Assembly: GCA_024278415.1 (NCBI GenBank)
Contig: JAJRTI010000324.1
Coordinates: 1-23,073, forward strand
DNA length: 23,073 bases
Direction of reading: 5' to 3'
Source: Planctomycetota bacterium
GTDB lineage: Bacteria; Planctomycetota; Brocadiia; JAJRTI01
Shown: one piece after another, positions 1 through 7,031 of the stretch
Numbering within the stretch: the first letter of the stretch is position 1
Layout of the letters: every line of letters begins with the position of its first letter
Translations under genes and position numbers: made by a program
Notes under the pieces: generated by a model
What the model was told of the DNA's origin: nothing
Databases searched by the model: none
Seen by the model: only the letters and a program-made list of their open reading frames with translations

Positions 1-491
1 CCGCAACCCTGGGCTAGAAGCCGGAAGCCCGTTGGGCTTCCAAACAGCGTTTCGTCAAGCGGAAACGCTGTCCATTGAACTCGCGCACGTTCATGGGGCC
101 AACGACTGTTGCAATCGGCTGAAGTGTTACGTTTACCCAATCCGGCGCACAGGTTGGGCAATGCCTGCCAATTCTGTCTGCCGCGACCCTCGGTGGATGC
201 ATCCCCTGCCTGGGGTCCGGCGCCTCATGTCGCTACGCCGTAGGCGTTATACCCCAAAGCCCAGGGTTAAGCGTAGCGCAACCCTGGGAAACCCTGTGGC
301 GTTGTGGGAGTGCGTTTGGCCAATCGGACGACGCGGGTCTCCAAGCACAGCCCCACCTACTCAGATAGGCATACGAACTTGCGGGACGCGACACTAGGCC
401 CTATGCGCTCATTCCTTGCGGAGGGTGCGGGGCCTCAACCCTCCGCGCAGAACTCCCAGAGAGTGTTGATGCTCTCGCCCTTGCGCGTGTG
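1..491. repeat. gene-free region with several short hairpins
   Basis: No credible gene is seen; the open frames here are short and resemble no known protein. The stretch holds perfect inverted repeats: an 8-bp stem at 23-30/34-41, a 10-bp stem at 44-53/62-71, a 9-bp stem at 260-268/280-288 and a 9-bp stem at 418-426/438-446. The 12-mer cgcaaccctggg occurs at 2-13 and again at 277-288, so the window probably opens inside another copy of the unit around 260-288. A short sequence at 108-130 recurs at 6150-6172. The 418-446 stem follows the end of the minus-strand operon and could help end its transcript, but it lacks a T-tract. Confidence 0.6.
418..446 (-). terminator. hairpin downstream of the phosphoesterase gene
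   Basis: GCGGAGGGT (418-426) pairs perfectly with ACCCTCCGC (438-446) across an 11-base loop. It lies about 45 bases past the stop of the last gene of the minus-strand operon, where a transcript end would be expected. There is no run of T after it on the minus strand, so it may be a processing or stability stem rather than a factor-independent terminator. Confidence 0.35.
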
Positions 492-1589
492 TCAGGTGGG
501 CGGCAGCGGTGGTGGCGCCGTGTGGTGTTGCTTGCGCCACCAGCAAGCGAACCCGATGGCGGCCAGAAGCCAAGACGCGGACGCGGCGACAAAGCCAAGG
601 GCAAACCGTTTCCAGTGGCGGAACTTGTGGCGCTTGGCTCCCGTTGCCGGGGCGATGGCGAACTGCTTGGCGACGGATTCCGCGGTGTACTGGGTCAACG
701 GTGGCAAGGGCCGGCCCGCGAGCGAGATCGGCTCGACTGACACGCGAGGGCCATCGAGAACAAACTTGACGATGCAGTCGCGGTCCATGTCGCCCAAACC
801 CGTTGCAATGCAGTGGAAGCGCTCGCCTCGCTTTTCGTACATTAGAGGGAAGGACCACGACACGCCCACGTCGTCCGCGATGAGCAACACCTGCTTCGAT
901 TCTGCGAGCCTCACAAGTTGCGGCAGGAAATCGGCCCGGAAGTTCGACTCAGGAGGATGGTTCTTGCCGTTGCAGAGAGCCCACACGCGGGCGAAGTGGG
1001 GATCGCCAGGGAAGTAGATGGGGTGGTGCATGAATATGCACAGGGTGGCCAGATCCGGATCGCGACCGACCTCGTCGATGGCTCGGTCGAGCATGTTCTT
1101 CTGTTCGCCGACGATGTGATAGCGGTTGAGCAATGTGTCGAGGAACACGAACCGGGCTGGACCACGCCTGAAGGAACGGTACGTGCGGCCGAAAGCGCTC
1201 TCGTACGCGGCGCGATCCGTCATATCGTGATTCCCCACGGCATTGAACACGGGCGCTCGGATGCGGTCGAGCAGCCCCCGGCGCAGCATGCGGAATTGCT
1301 CCGGCTCGCTTCGCCTCACGATGTCGCCCAACAGGGCGACGAAGTCCGGTTTGGCCGCGTTGATCCGCTCCACGTTCGCCATGAGCGAGGAGGCAGGGTA
1401 TATGCTGTGTGCGTTTTCCGGCGCGCCGTACGCGTGCCCGATCGCGAAGAACACGACTGGCTTGCCGGACCAAGCCGAGAGCTGCCGGCCGTTGAGTCCC
1501 TGCGAGGCTGCCTCATGGCCCGGAGCCGAACGACAGAGAAGCACGAGGCAAAGCGTGAGAGGTGTCGGGCACAAGGCAATCCCCTTCAC
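492..1589 (-). CDS. membrane-anchored metallophosphoesterase-like protein with a degenerate metal site
   Basis: A calcineurin-like phosphoesterase fold is supported by LLGDI (about residues 87-91), GNHD (119-122) and MHHP (187-190) in the usual order. The first motif, normally DxH, reads IGH (50-52), so the aspartate is missing. The last, normally GHxH, is replaced by ADDVG near 238-242. Metal binding and catalysis are therefore doubtful. The N-terminus has a hydrophobic stretch suggesting export, and a single membrane helix lies near the C-terminus (about 335-355), followed by a short basic, proline-rich tail. I chose the GTG at 1589 because it overlaps the VTC stop codon as GTGA, the same coupling seen upstream in the operon; an ATG at 1655 would overlap the VTC gene by 70 bases. 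It is the last gene of the DUF4956-CotH-VTC operon. It may act as a binding or structural protein, or hydrolyse an unknown phosphoester. Confidence 0.75.
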   Translation of the reverse strand: MKGIALCPTPLTLCLVLLCRSAPGHEAASQGLNGRQLSAWSGKPVVFFAIGHAYGAPENAHSIYPASSLMANVERINAAKPDFVALLGDIVRRSEPEQFRMLRRGLLDRIRAPVFNAVGNHDMTDRAAYESAFGRTYRSFRRGPARFVFLDTLLNRYHIVGEQKNMLDRAIDEVGRDPDLATLCIFMHHPIYFPGDPHFARVWALCNGKNHPPESNFRADFLPQLVRLAESKQVLLIADDVGVSWSFPLMYEKRGERFHCIATGLGDMDRDCIVKFVLDGPRVSVEPISLAGRPLPPLTQYTAESVAKQFAIAPATGAKRHKFRHWKRFALGFVAASASWLLAAIGFACWWRKQHHTAPPPLPPT

Positions 1590-2281
1590 ATCGCAAGGAT
1601 ACGGCGCACACCGTCGACATATTTCGACACAGCGGTTACGCGTGTCGGAAACCAAGATGCCGCCTGGCGCGCCGCGGCTTCATTTTCGCGCGTGTACTTG
1701 AGTTCGACGACGATGTCCTCTGGCGAGTGCAGAGGCCGAGCCAGATTGGCGCGGTCGGAGGCCGTCTGGTCGTAGAACGCCAGGTCGCGGTCAATGGTCA
1801 GCCTGATCTGGCCGTCGCCGGAGACGAAGTAGTCGCGGCAGTACCGGGTCACAACCACCGGCAGGGTGCTGCCATTGAAGCGGGGACGTGCGTCTGGTGG
1901 CAGGGCCCCGCGAATCGCAGAAACCACGCGGTGCCATTCTGACTGGTGGCGCAATCCAAGGTTCTCAACGGGGTATTCCGCCTTGGAGCCCACGTGTCCT
2001 GCCTTCATCTTGAACTGAAGCACTCCGCACTCGCACGCGTCTACGTCGCCGTACCAGCGGAGCCGGACCTTGCAGCGGTACATGATGCCGGCGGCGTGGT
2101 GCCAGCACGCCCGGAGGCGCGGCGAGTCGAAGTACGCACTGTTCACAAACCGGGGAGGATAGGACTGAGAGAAGGCGGTTGGATGCAGCCTGACCAGCGC
2201 GCACAACTCGTGGTAGCCCACGTCGGTGGCGAGGAACTTCCGTTCGTAGCGAGCCGACGGATCGTCTGTTGTGGTGATCAT
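1586..2281 (-). CDS. VTC-domain (polyphosphate polymerase-like) protein
   Basis: The 231-residue protein is essentially one VTC domain, the tunnel fold that in yeast Vtc4 makes polyphosphate from ATP. The family's charged strands are visible in order: RYERKF near the start, NSAYFDS, KVRLRWYG, FKMK, TRYCRDYF, RLTID, VVELKY and SKYVDG at the end. These supply the basic residues that line the tunnel and the acidic metal ligands. There is no membrane segment, so it should act in the cytoplasm, perhaps at the membrane with its partners. The ATG overlaps the stop of the CotH gene as ATGA and its own stop overlaps the next start as GTGA, so translation is coupled on both sides. The VTC, CotH and DUF4956 families are often neighbours in bacteria. 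Polymerase activity is not proven here; the domain also handles other triphosphates in related families. Confidence 0.88.
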   Translation of the reverse strand: MITTTDDPSARYERKFLATDVGYHELCALVRLHPTAFSQSYPPRFVNSAYFDSPRLRACWHHAAGIMYRCKVRLRWYGDVDACECGVLQFKMKAGHVGSKAEYPVENLGLRHQSEWHRVVSAIRGALPPDARPRFNGSTLPVVVTRYCRDYFVSGDGQIRLTIDRDLAFYDQTASDRANLARPLHSPEDIVVELKYTRENEAAARQAASWFPTRVTAVSKYVDGVRRILAM

Positions 2282-4944
2282 TTTGGCGCCTCAAGCCCTG
2301 CTTCGAGCATCTTGGCAACGTTCTTTTGGGTTCCCGCGTGCAAGATCCCGTTGAGCGTCACTTTCGAGCGCCGCTCGACCAAGGCCAGCCGACTGTTGTT
2401 CTCTGCGACTACATCGGTGGCTTCCAGTGTCGCCGGGCCGAACCAGGGCTTCTTCTGGTAGGCTGCGAAGGCCACCTTGTTGTGTCGCAGGGTCGCACCC
2501 CGCAGCACGAGGGTCGAGGCATCCTTGCTCGCGGCCCCGATGGCCGACGCCTCGATGGTCACGCGCCGCGCGAGGACCGTGCTCCCTTCTCCGGCGCTGA
2601 TGCCTTTGTCCCCGCAGCCGGTCAGCACCACGCGGTCGATGCTCACCTTGCTCCCGGACACGTCGATCCCGTCGTTGCCCGGCCGCTCGAACGTGCACTG
2701 CAGGACGCGGCCGTCGCTGAAGTCCGAATCGAGAGCGTCAGATGCGGCATCCGTCACGCAGGTGTTGCGCATGTCAAAGGGGGACTTGACGAAGTTGATG
2801 CCATCCTCGCCGAGTGCATGCTCGATTCGGCAGTTCGTCAACGTCACGGGACTGCGGTAGAAGGTGACCCCGCCCGTGAGCGTCCACAGCCCGCGATCCA
2901 CCCGATTCGCGCGTCGGATGGTTGTCCAGGTGAGCTTCGAGGGGCCGCCGGCATTGAGCACAACCAAGCCGCCCCATTGGTCTTTCTGGGGCTCCAAGTT
3001 GACCGGTTTGTCTGCCGACCCATTGAACGCCACCGGCGAGTAGGAGAGCAGGACTTTGCCTTTGGCAAAGCGTAACGTTGTGCCGGGGCCTGCCTCGAGC
3101 GTGTAGCCAGCCGGTGCCACGAGGTCGCCCTCGATGGACCATGTGCCGGGCCGGAGGCGTATGGTCTTGTGGGCCTCGTCCACGGCCGCGAAGGCGCTCG
3201 TGCGCAGGCGTTCGAGCGTGGCCGCGTTGCCTGGCGGAGCCATGGCGAGATCCACGAGGCGGCGCTCCTCGACCTGCTGCTCCCGAATGTCAGACGCCCC
3301 AATGACGCGATACAGAATGGTCAGCACCACGTCTGGAGGGTCCGTGGGCGAGGGAGCCGGCAGTTCCATATCGAACGATTGGTAACGGATGCGCTGCGAC
3401 GATAGCCGGGCGGGGAGCACGCTCAGGGTCTCGGGCACGCGCAGGCTGTGGCTATTGGCCTTCATCCCGACGACTTCAACAGGCACGGAGAGCAGGTTCC
3501 CGATGCCTCCGCGCACGCGCAAAGGCTTGCCTGGCTTCGCGCTTAGGTTATACGCGTACGCGTCGATCATGACGGGTGCATTGAGGACGGAGCGGATCAT
3601 GCGCTGGTTGACCCGCAGTATGCCGGCATCGAAGTCCACACTCGGCCACTCGCGGTGCAGCAGCCTGAGCTTGGCCTTGAGGCCAGGACGAAGCGCCTCG
3701 ATGAGCCCATCGATATAGGCGTCAGAGGACACACGCTCCAACTCCTGAATGTACGCGCGATAAAAGTCCATGTCTTGGAATAGCGCCCTGTGTAGTGTGT
3801 CGCGCGGCCCAAGCGAACCGGCAGCGTCGCCCGGGTGTGTCGTGTGGCCGTACCACAGGCGGTTGCCGATCGAACCCGCGATACCCAACACGAGTTCGAT
3901 GGACTGGCCGGCGTCGCCGTCATACGCGATCGGCTCGAGCTTGGAGGTGACGGCGTTGTAGTAGTAGCGCATGTTGTGCCAAGCGCTGCCGTGCCAACTG
4001 CCGAGCAGGTCGCAGAGCGCCAGGTAACGCGCGTACAGTTTGGTGTCGAATGCTTGCGAGGTAGACAATTCTCCGCGGCGGAACCGGTCGAGCAGCGTGC
4101 GAGCGGCGCCAAACAGGCGGCGCCGCTTGTCGTCAGCCATGACCTTCTTGGTGTCGAAGCAGTCGATCTTGCTTGACTGCCAGTTCACGCCTAGGCTTCG
4201 GTTGAAGCCGAAGAGGCTGGCCTCCAGCCAGAACAGGCTTTCGTCCATCCGAACGATGACGGTCTCCCGTTTGTGGTGCAGTTCCATGAACTCTTGGGAG
4301 AATGCCTCCTCGAATGCGTAGATGCCCTTGGGTCTGCCATTCACGCGCACATCCACAAAGTCGTACCGCGGTGTCATGATCCCTTCCCGGCGCATGGCCT
4401 CCGCGTAGACCCACTCGTTGACGTATTTCCTTGTCTTGGGGTGTTGGAGCGAGAACTTCCGCATCCCGCGGAATCGGTCTCTGCCCTTCAGTTCGACCCG
4501 CAATGACCACTTGTCGGAGTCCAAATGGTCGATCAGATCTCCTTTGATGCGCACCTTGGCCCGCAGGGTTCGATTGCCGGCGCGGATCCTGGCCGGGACG
4601 AATACTCGGTCCGCGGGCAGGACCATGCCTCGCGCCAAGGCCCGTTGCCGCTGCTTCAGCAACTCCTGGTAATCCTTGAACCCGATATCGACCCACAGCG
4701 TCTGAGGGGGGGCACTGAGGTGGGCCATCGCGTAGCGGCCCGTGTAGGTGATGTCTCTCGCGACGGATTTGAGCCATTCGAACGGCAGCCACTCCAGCTT
4801 GTAGAGCACCACCCCGGCATACAGGAGCACCACGACGCCGGCAAGGGCCACCACGAGCCTGACGGACGTCAGTCGCATCGTACTTTTGGCCGCGGACCAC
4901 GCTTGTGCCCGCCGGCTCAGGTTGGATTCAGACTTGATGAGCAT
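2278..4944 (-). CDS. membrane-anchored CotH-kinase family protein with C-terminal beta-helix
   Basis: The 888-residue protein has a basic cytoplasmic start, one membrane helix (about 27-48) and a long outside part. A CotH kinase domain follows (about 110-460), with VRIKGD, KWSLRVELKG, FSLQHPKTRK, YDFVDVRVNG, GIYAFEE and the WHNMRYYYN ... EPIAYDGDAG core near 325-346, which holds the Asn and Asp residues expected for nucleotide and metal binding. CotH of spore formers phosphorylates coat proteins; bacterial homologues are mostly untested. After a linker, about residues 590-880 look like a right-handed parallel beta-helix of the pectate-lyase type (PGTWSIEGDLVAPAG, NDGIDVSGSKVSI and many similar turns), probably for carbohydrate or surface binding. 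It starts 39 bases after the DUF4956 gene and overlaps the VTC start by 4 bases. A second Met at residue 23 is a less likely start. Confidence 0.88.
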   Translation of the reverse strand: MLIKSESNLSRRAQAWSAAKSTMRLTSVRLVVALAGVVVLLYAGVVLYKLEWLPFEWLKSVARDITYTGRYAMAHLSAPPQTLWVDIGFKDYQELLKQRQRALARGMVLPADRVFVPARIRAGNRTLRAKVRIKGDLIDHLDSDKWSLRVELKGRDRFRGMRKFSLQHPKTRKYVNEWVYAEAMRREGIMTPRYDFVDVRVNGRPKGIYAFEEAFSQEFMELHHKRETVIVRMDESLFWLEASLFGFNRSLGVNWQSSKIDCFDTKKVMADDKRRRLFGAARTLLDRFRRGELSTSQAFDTKLYARYLALCDLLGSWHGSAWHNMRYYYNAVTSKLEPIAYDGDAGQSIELVLGIAGSIGNRLWYGHTTHPGDAAGSLGPRDTLHRALFQDMDFYRAYIQELERVSSDAYIDGLIEALRPGLKAKLRLLHREWPSVDFDAGILRVNQRMIRSVLNAPVMIDAYAYNLSAKPGKPLRVRGGIGNLLSVPVEVVGMKANSHSLRVPETLSVLPARLSSQRIRYQSFDMELPAPSPTDPPDVVLTILYRVIGASDIREQQVEERRLVDLAMAPPGNAATLERLRTSAFAAVDEAHKTIRLRPGTWSIEGDLVAPAGYTLEAGPGTTLRFAKGKVLLSYSPVAFNGSADKPVNLEPQKDQWGGLVVLNAGGPSKLTWTTIRRANRVDRGLWTLTGGVTFYRSPVTLTNCRIEHALGEDGINFVKSPFDMRNTCVTDAASDALDSDFSDGRVLQCTFERPGNDGIDVSGSKVSIDRVVLTGCGDKGISAGEGSTVLARRVTIEASAIGAASKDASTLVLRGATLRHNKVAFAAYQKKPWFGPATLEATDVVAENNSRLALVERRSKVTLNGILHAGTQKNVAKMLEAGLEAPK

Positions 4945-4983
4945 GGCGCGAATCCAGCGGAGCCCAGCCCGTTTCGACGCGAG

Positions 4984-5667
4984 CTACGCGTCGAAGATGC
5001 GCGACTGGTCCACGAACGTAGCCCGAGCGCCAGGTGCGAGGGCGGTCAGTGCGTTCACCAACTCGCTGATATGCTGCCCCTCGCTGAGCGTCACGAGGAA
5101 GCTGACTTGCAACGACCCGTCCCCTTGGTCGAGGCGCTTGAGATCCACCGTGCTTGCATACTCCGCAGTGGTCCCGATCACGCGGTCGGCCATATCGGCA
5201 GGCAATTCGCCCGCGGCTGCCCACTCCAGGTAGAGATTGGCCGGCGCTTTCGTCTTGACCGCGTAGTGCCGCAGATGCACGAAAAAGAGGATCATTACGA
5301 AGGCCAAGATGGTCGGCGCGCGTTGGTCCGCGCCGAAGCCCAATCCGATGGCGATCGTGAGGAACAGATACGCCAACTCTTCCGGCTCCTTGATCGCCGC
5401 ACGGAAACGCACGATCGAGAGCGCACCCACCAGGCCCAGCGAGAGCGCCAGCGACGACTTGACGACCGAAATGATCAACGTGGTCGTCAGCGCCACCAGC
5501 GTGAAGACTATGGCCAAGCTCCCCCGGTTGGAGAGGCTGCGCCCATATCGAGTGTAGTACATCCCCAGGATGGAGGACAGCAGCGCGGACAGAAGGAGGT
5601 TCAACGCCACGGCCTTGAGAGATAGCGTCTCTGGCATGCTGACGGAGAACAACGACGAGGGGTTCAT
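4984..5667 (-). CDS. DUF4956 family membrane protein
   Basis: The 227-residue protein has three or four membrane helices in its first half and a soluble C-terminal domain (about 145-227) with an alternating strand/helix pattern. The signature GALSIVRFRAAIKEPEEL, followed by LAYLFLTIAIGLGFGA, is the conserved core of the DUF4956 family. Its function is unknown, but the family is often next to VTC-domain and CotH genes, as here, and may form a channel or anchor for them. I chose the ATG at 5667 because AGGGAG lies 5 bases upstream of it; a GTG two codons earlier sits inside the spacer of that ribosome site. It is the first gene of the operon, with the CotH gene 39 bases downstream. Confidence 0.85.
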   Translation of the reverse strand: MNPSSLFSVSMPETLSLKAVALNLLLSALLSSILGMYYTRYGRSLSNRGSLAIVFTLVALTTTLIISVVKSSLALSLGLVGALSIVRFRAAIKEPEELAYLFLTIAIGLGFGADQRAPTILAFVMILFFVHLRHYAVKTKAPANLYLEWAAAGELPADMADRVIGTTAEYASTVDLKRLDQGDGSLQVSFLVTLSEGQHISELVNALTALAPGARATFVDQSRIFDA

Positions 5668-6298
5668 GGGCACTCCCTGCGGCAGAAATGGTGGCGACCG
5701 GGGGGACGAGGATTGGCCCGGAATGGCGGACCCCTACCCTCCGGTGAGGCACATCGCGACAACGGGAGGAACGTAGGTATCAACAACAGTCAAGTTCGAT
5801 GCCAGATAGGCTCGCGGCCTAGCGCTGAGACACAATATCTGGAGCACATGAACCTTCAACTTGAGTGTTCCTGATATCTGAATTAGAGCAGTATACCCCA
5901 AGCCATGTTTGAAGACAAGCTTTCGAGCCGGCTTGGCGGAGGGGCCAGGAGGAGCATCCAGGTGAGTCGCTGTTAGTGCCTTAAGCCTTCGTAACCGCGA
6001 CGAAAAACAAGATGTTGCACACATGGAGCAGACGGCCTTCGCCGTCCGTCGGATTGCGAAGGCATGCCGCCCCCGGGTTGCGGGCGAAGCCCGCCTTGTT
6101 GCATAAGCCATCGCTCCGCCGACGCGGGGTCGGCGGGGGCGCGATCCCCGTTGCACTCGGCTGAAATGTTACCTCCGGCAATACTCTGCACGAAAGGAGT
6201 TGACGGGCCAGCGCTTTGGAATGACAACTGTTTGGCTAACGAACTATGTGGTTCACAAATGACATCTGCTGGCAGTTCGGGACAAATAAGGATCCGCC
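5668..6298. repeat. gene-free region with a hairpin cluster
   Basis: No credible gene is seen in these roughly 630 bases between the divergent DUF4956 operon and the MarR remnant. About 5760-6000 is less GC-rich than the surroundings and must hold the operon promoter, though I cannot point to a convincing one. From 6031 to 6149 four stems follow one another: GACGGC/GCCGTC (6031-6046), GCGGGC/GCCCGC (6080-6094), CCGCCGAC/GTCGGCGG (6116-6136) and GGGG/CCCC (6136-6149). Right after them, 6150-6172 matches 108-130 at 21 of 23 positions. Confidence 0.6.
6241..6254. promoter_or_regulatory. possible MarR operator (inverted repeat)
   Basis: GAAC and GTTC flank 6 bases in a perfect inverted repeat, about 45 bases before the MarR start, and a looser palindrome TTGGCTAA lies just before it (6232-6239). 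MarR proteins often repress their own genes through such sites. The half-sites are short, so this is only a candidate. Confidence 0.2.
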
Positions 6299-6675
6299 AT
6301 GGCCTCACAACCGATCGGCGACGCGGCTGAGCGCGTCCACCTGCTGGTGAGCGAGATCCAGCATCGTTTCTTCTCCGGCATGACGCACAAGCCCAAAATG
6401 GCGAACCTGCCCGACGTGACCATGCGTCAGCTCCGGTTGCTGCGGCTGCTCGGCCAGCACGAGAGCGTGGCCATGAAAGAGTTGGCTCGCCTGGCCGGCA
6501 TCTCGATGCCCACTGCGACGGGCCTCGTCGACCGCATGGTCGAGAACGGGTTCGTGGTGCGGGCGGATGATCCGGACGACCGCCGGTGGTGCGCGTGCAA
6601 TTCACGCGCAAGGCCAAGGGCCGCAGGATCGCCGTCTTGCCCGGATGGATAGGGCTGTTGAACTGTGCCCCGTGA
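6299..6675 (+). pseudogene. MarR-family regulator, frameshifted and truncated
   Basis: The first 98 or so codons encode a MarR winged-helix core: TMRQLRLLRLLGQ, SVAMKELARLAGISMPTATG (recognition helix) and LVDRMVENGFVVRADDPDDRR. At about 6584-6590 the expected wing sequence is lost, and the original frame ends at 6652 with a nonsense tail. In the frame one base back, the wing continues as VVRVQFTRKAKGRRIAV to a stop at 6673-6675, so a single missing G in the cgccggtgg run explains the break. Even when repaired, the protein ends without the long C-terminal dimerisation helices. AAGGA sits about 9 bases before the ATG. The gene is either decaying or carries an assembly error plus a real truncation. 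A GAAC-N6-GTTC inverted repeat upstream (6241-6254) could be an old operator. Confidence 0.75.
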
Positions 6676-6692
6676 GCAAGAGCCGGCAAACG

Positions 6693-6726
6693 AAACGAGC
6701 GAGACCTGTTGGGGTCTCGCTCGTTT
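6693..6726. terminator. factor-independent terminator, tRNA side and possibly bidirectional
   Basis: AAACGAGCGAGACC (6693-6706) pairs perfectly with GGTCTCGCTCGTTT (6713-6726) over a 6-base loop. On the minus strand it follows the tRNA by 9 bases and ends in TTTCGTTT, a fair T-tract. On the plus strand it ends in GTTTG, 17 bases after the MarR remnant. It therefore separates two converging units. Confidence 0.8.
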
Positions 6727-6735
6727 GCTTCCGAG

Positions 6736-6817
6736 TGCGGGAGGCGGGATTCGAACCCGCATGGTGTTACCCACATGTCCCTCAAACATGCGCGTCTGCC
6801 AGTTCCGCCACTCCCGC
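6736..6817 (-). tRNA. tRNA-Leu (anticodon GAG)
   Basis: On the minus strand the sequence folds as a class II tRNA. The acceptor stem is GCGGGAG/CTCCCGC, and the D-arm has the AACTGGCAGA loop. The anticodon stem CATGT/ACATG has loop TTGAGGG, giving anticodon GAG for CUC/CUU leucine codons. A long variable arm (TGGGTAACACCA) and a T-arm GCGGG-TTCGAAT-CCCGC complete it. The discriminator base is A. CCA is not encoded, so it would be added after transcription. The gene has its own promoter and terminator. Confidence 0.96.
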
Positions 6818-6872
6818 GGGCCGTCGGGCGCCGGGCAAATCCTTCCTTTGGCGGCCACCCAACACACGCGCT

Positions 6873-6901
6873 ATTGTATCGGCGTAATGCGCGCAAGTCA
6901 A
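6873..6901 (-). promoter_or_regulatory. sigma-70 type promoter for tRNA-Leu
   Basis: Read on the minus strand, TTGACT (6896-6901) and TACAAT (6873-6878) are separated by exactly 17 bases. Each box matches the housekeeping consensus at 5 of 6 positions. Transcription would start about 50 bases before the tRNA. Confidence 0.85.
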
Positions 6902-6954
6902 TGGCCTTCGCGGCGAGACCTCCCGGGCCTTCCCGGGCGCGTTGCCCGATGGCG

Positions 6955-6983
6955 TTGACAGGCCTCAGGCCAGCCAGTAGAAT
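6955..6983 (+). promoter_or_regulatory. sigma-70 type promoter for the sugar-phosphate isomerase-like gene
   Basis: TTGACA (6955-6960) is a perfect -35 box, and TAGAAT (6978-6983) lies 17 bases downstream. The start codon at 7032 is about 40 bases past the expected transcription start. It is divergent from the tRNA promoter; the two -35 boxes are about 54 bases apart. Confidence 0.88.
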
Positions 6984-7031
6984 CCCGCGGCAGTTGGTCA
7001 TACCTGCCGCTCTCTCACCAAGGAGCCTCCC

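Noticed and set aside
5734..6156. Minus-strand frame of 140 codons in the hairpin cluster region
   Set aside because: It runs through four hairpins and has no domain, no ribosome site and no codon bias, so it is better explained as repeat DNA.
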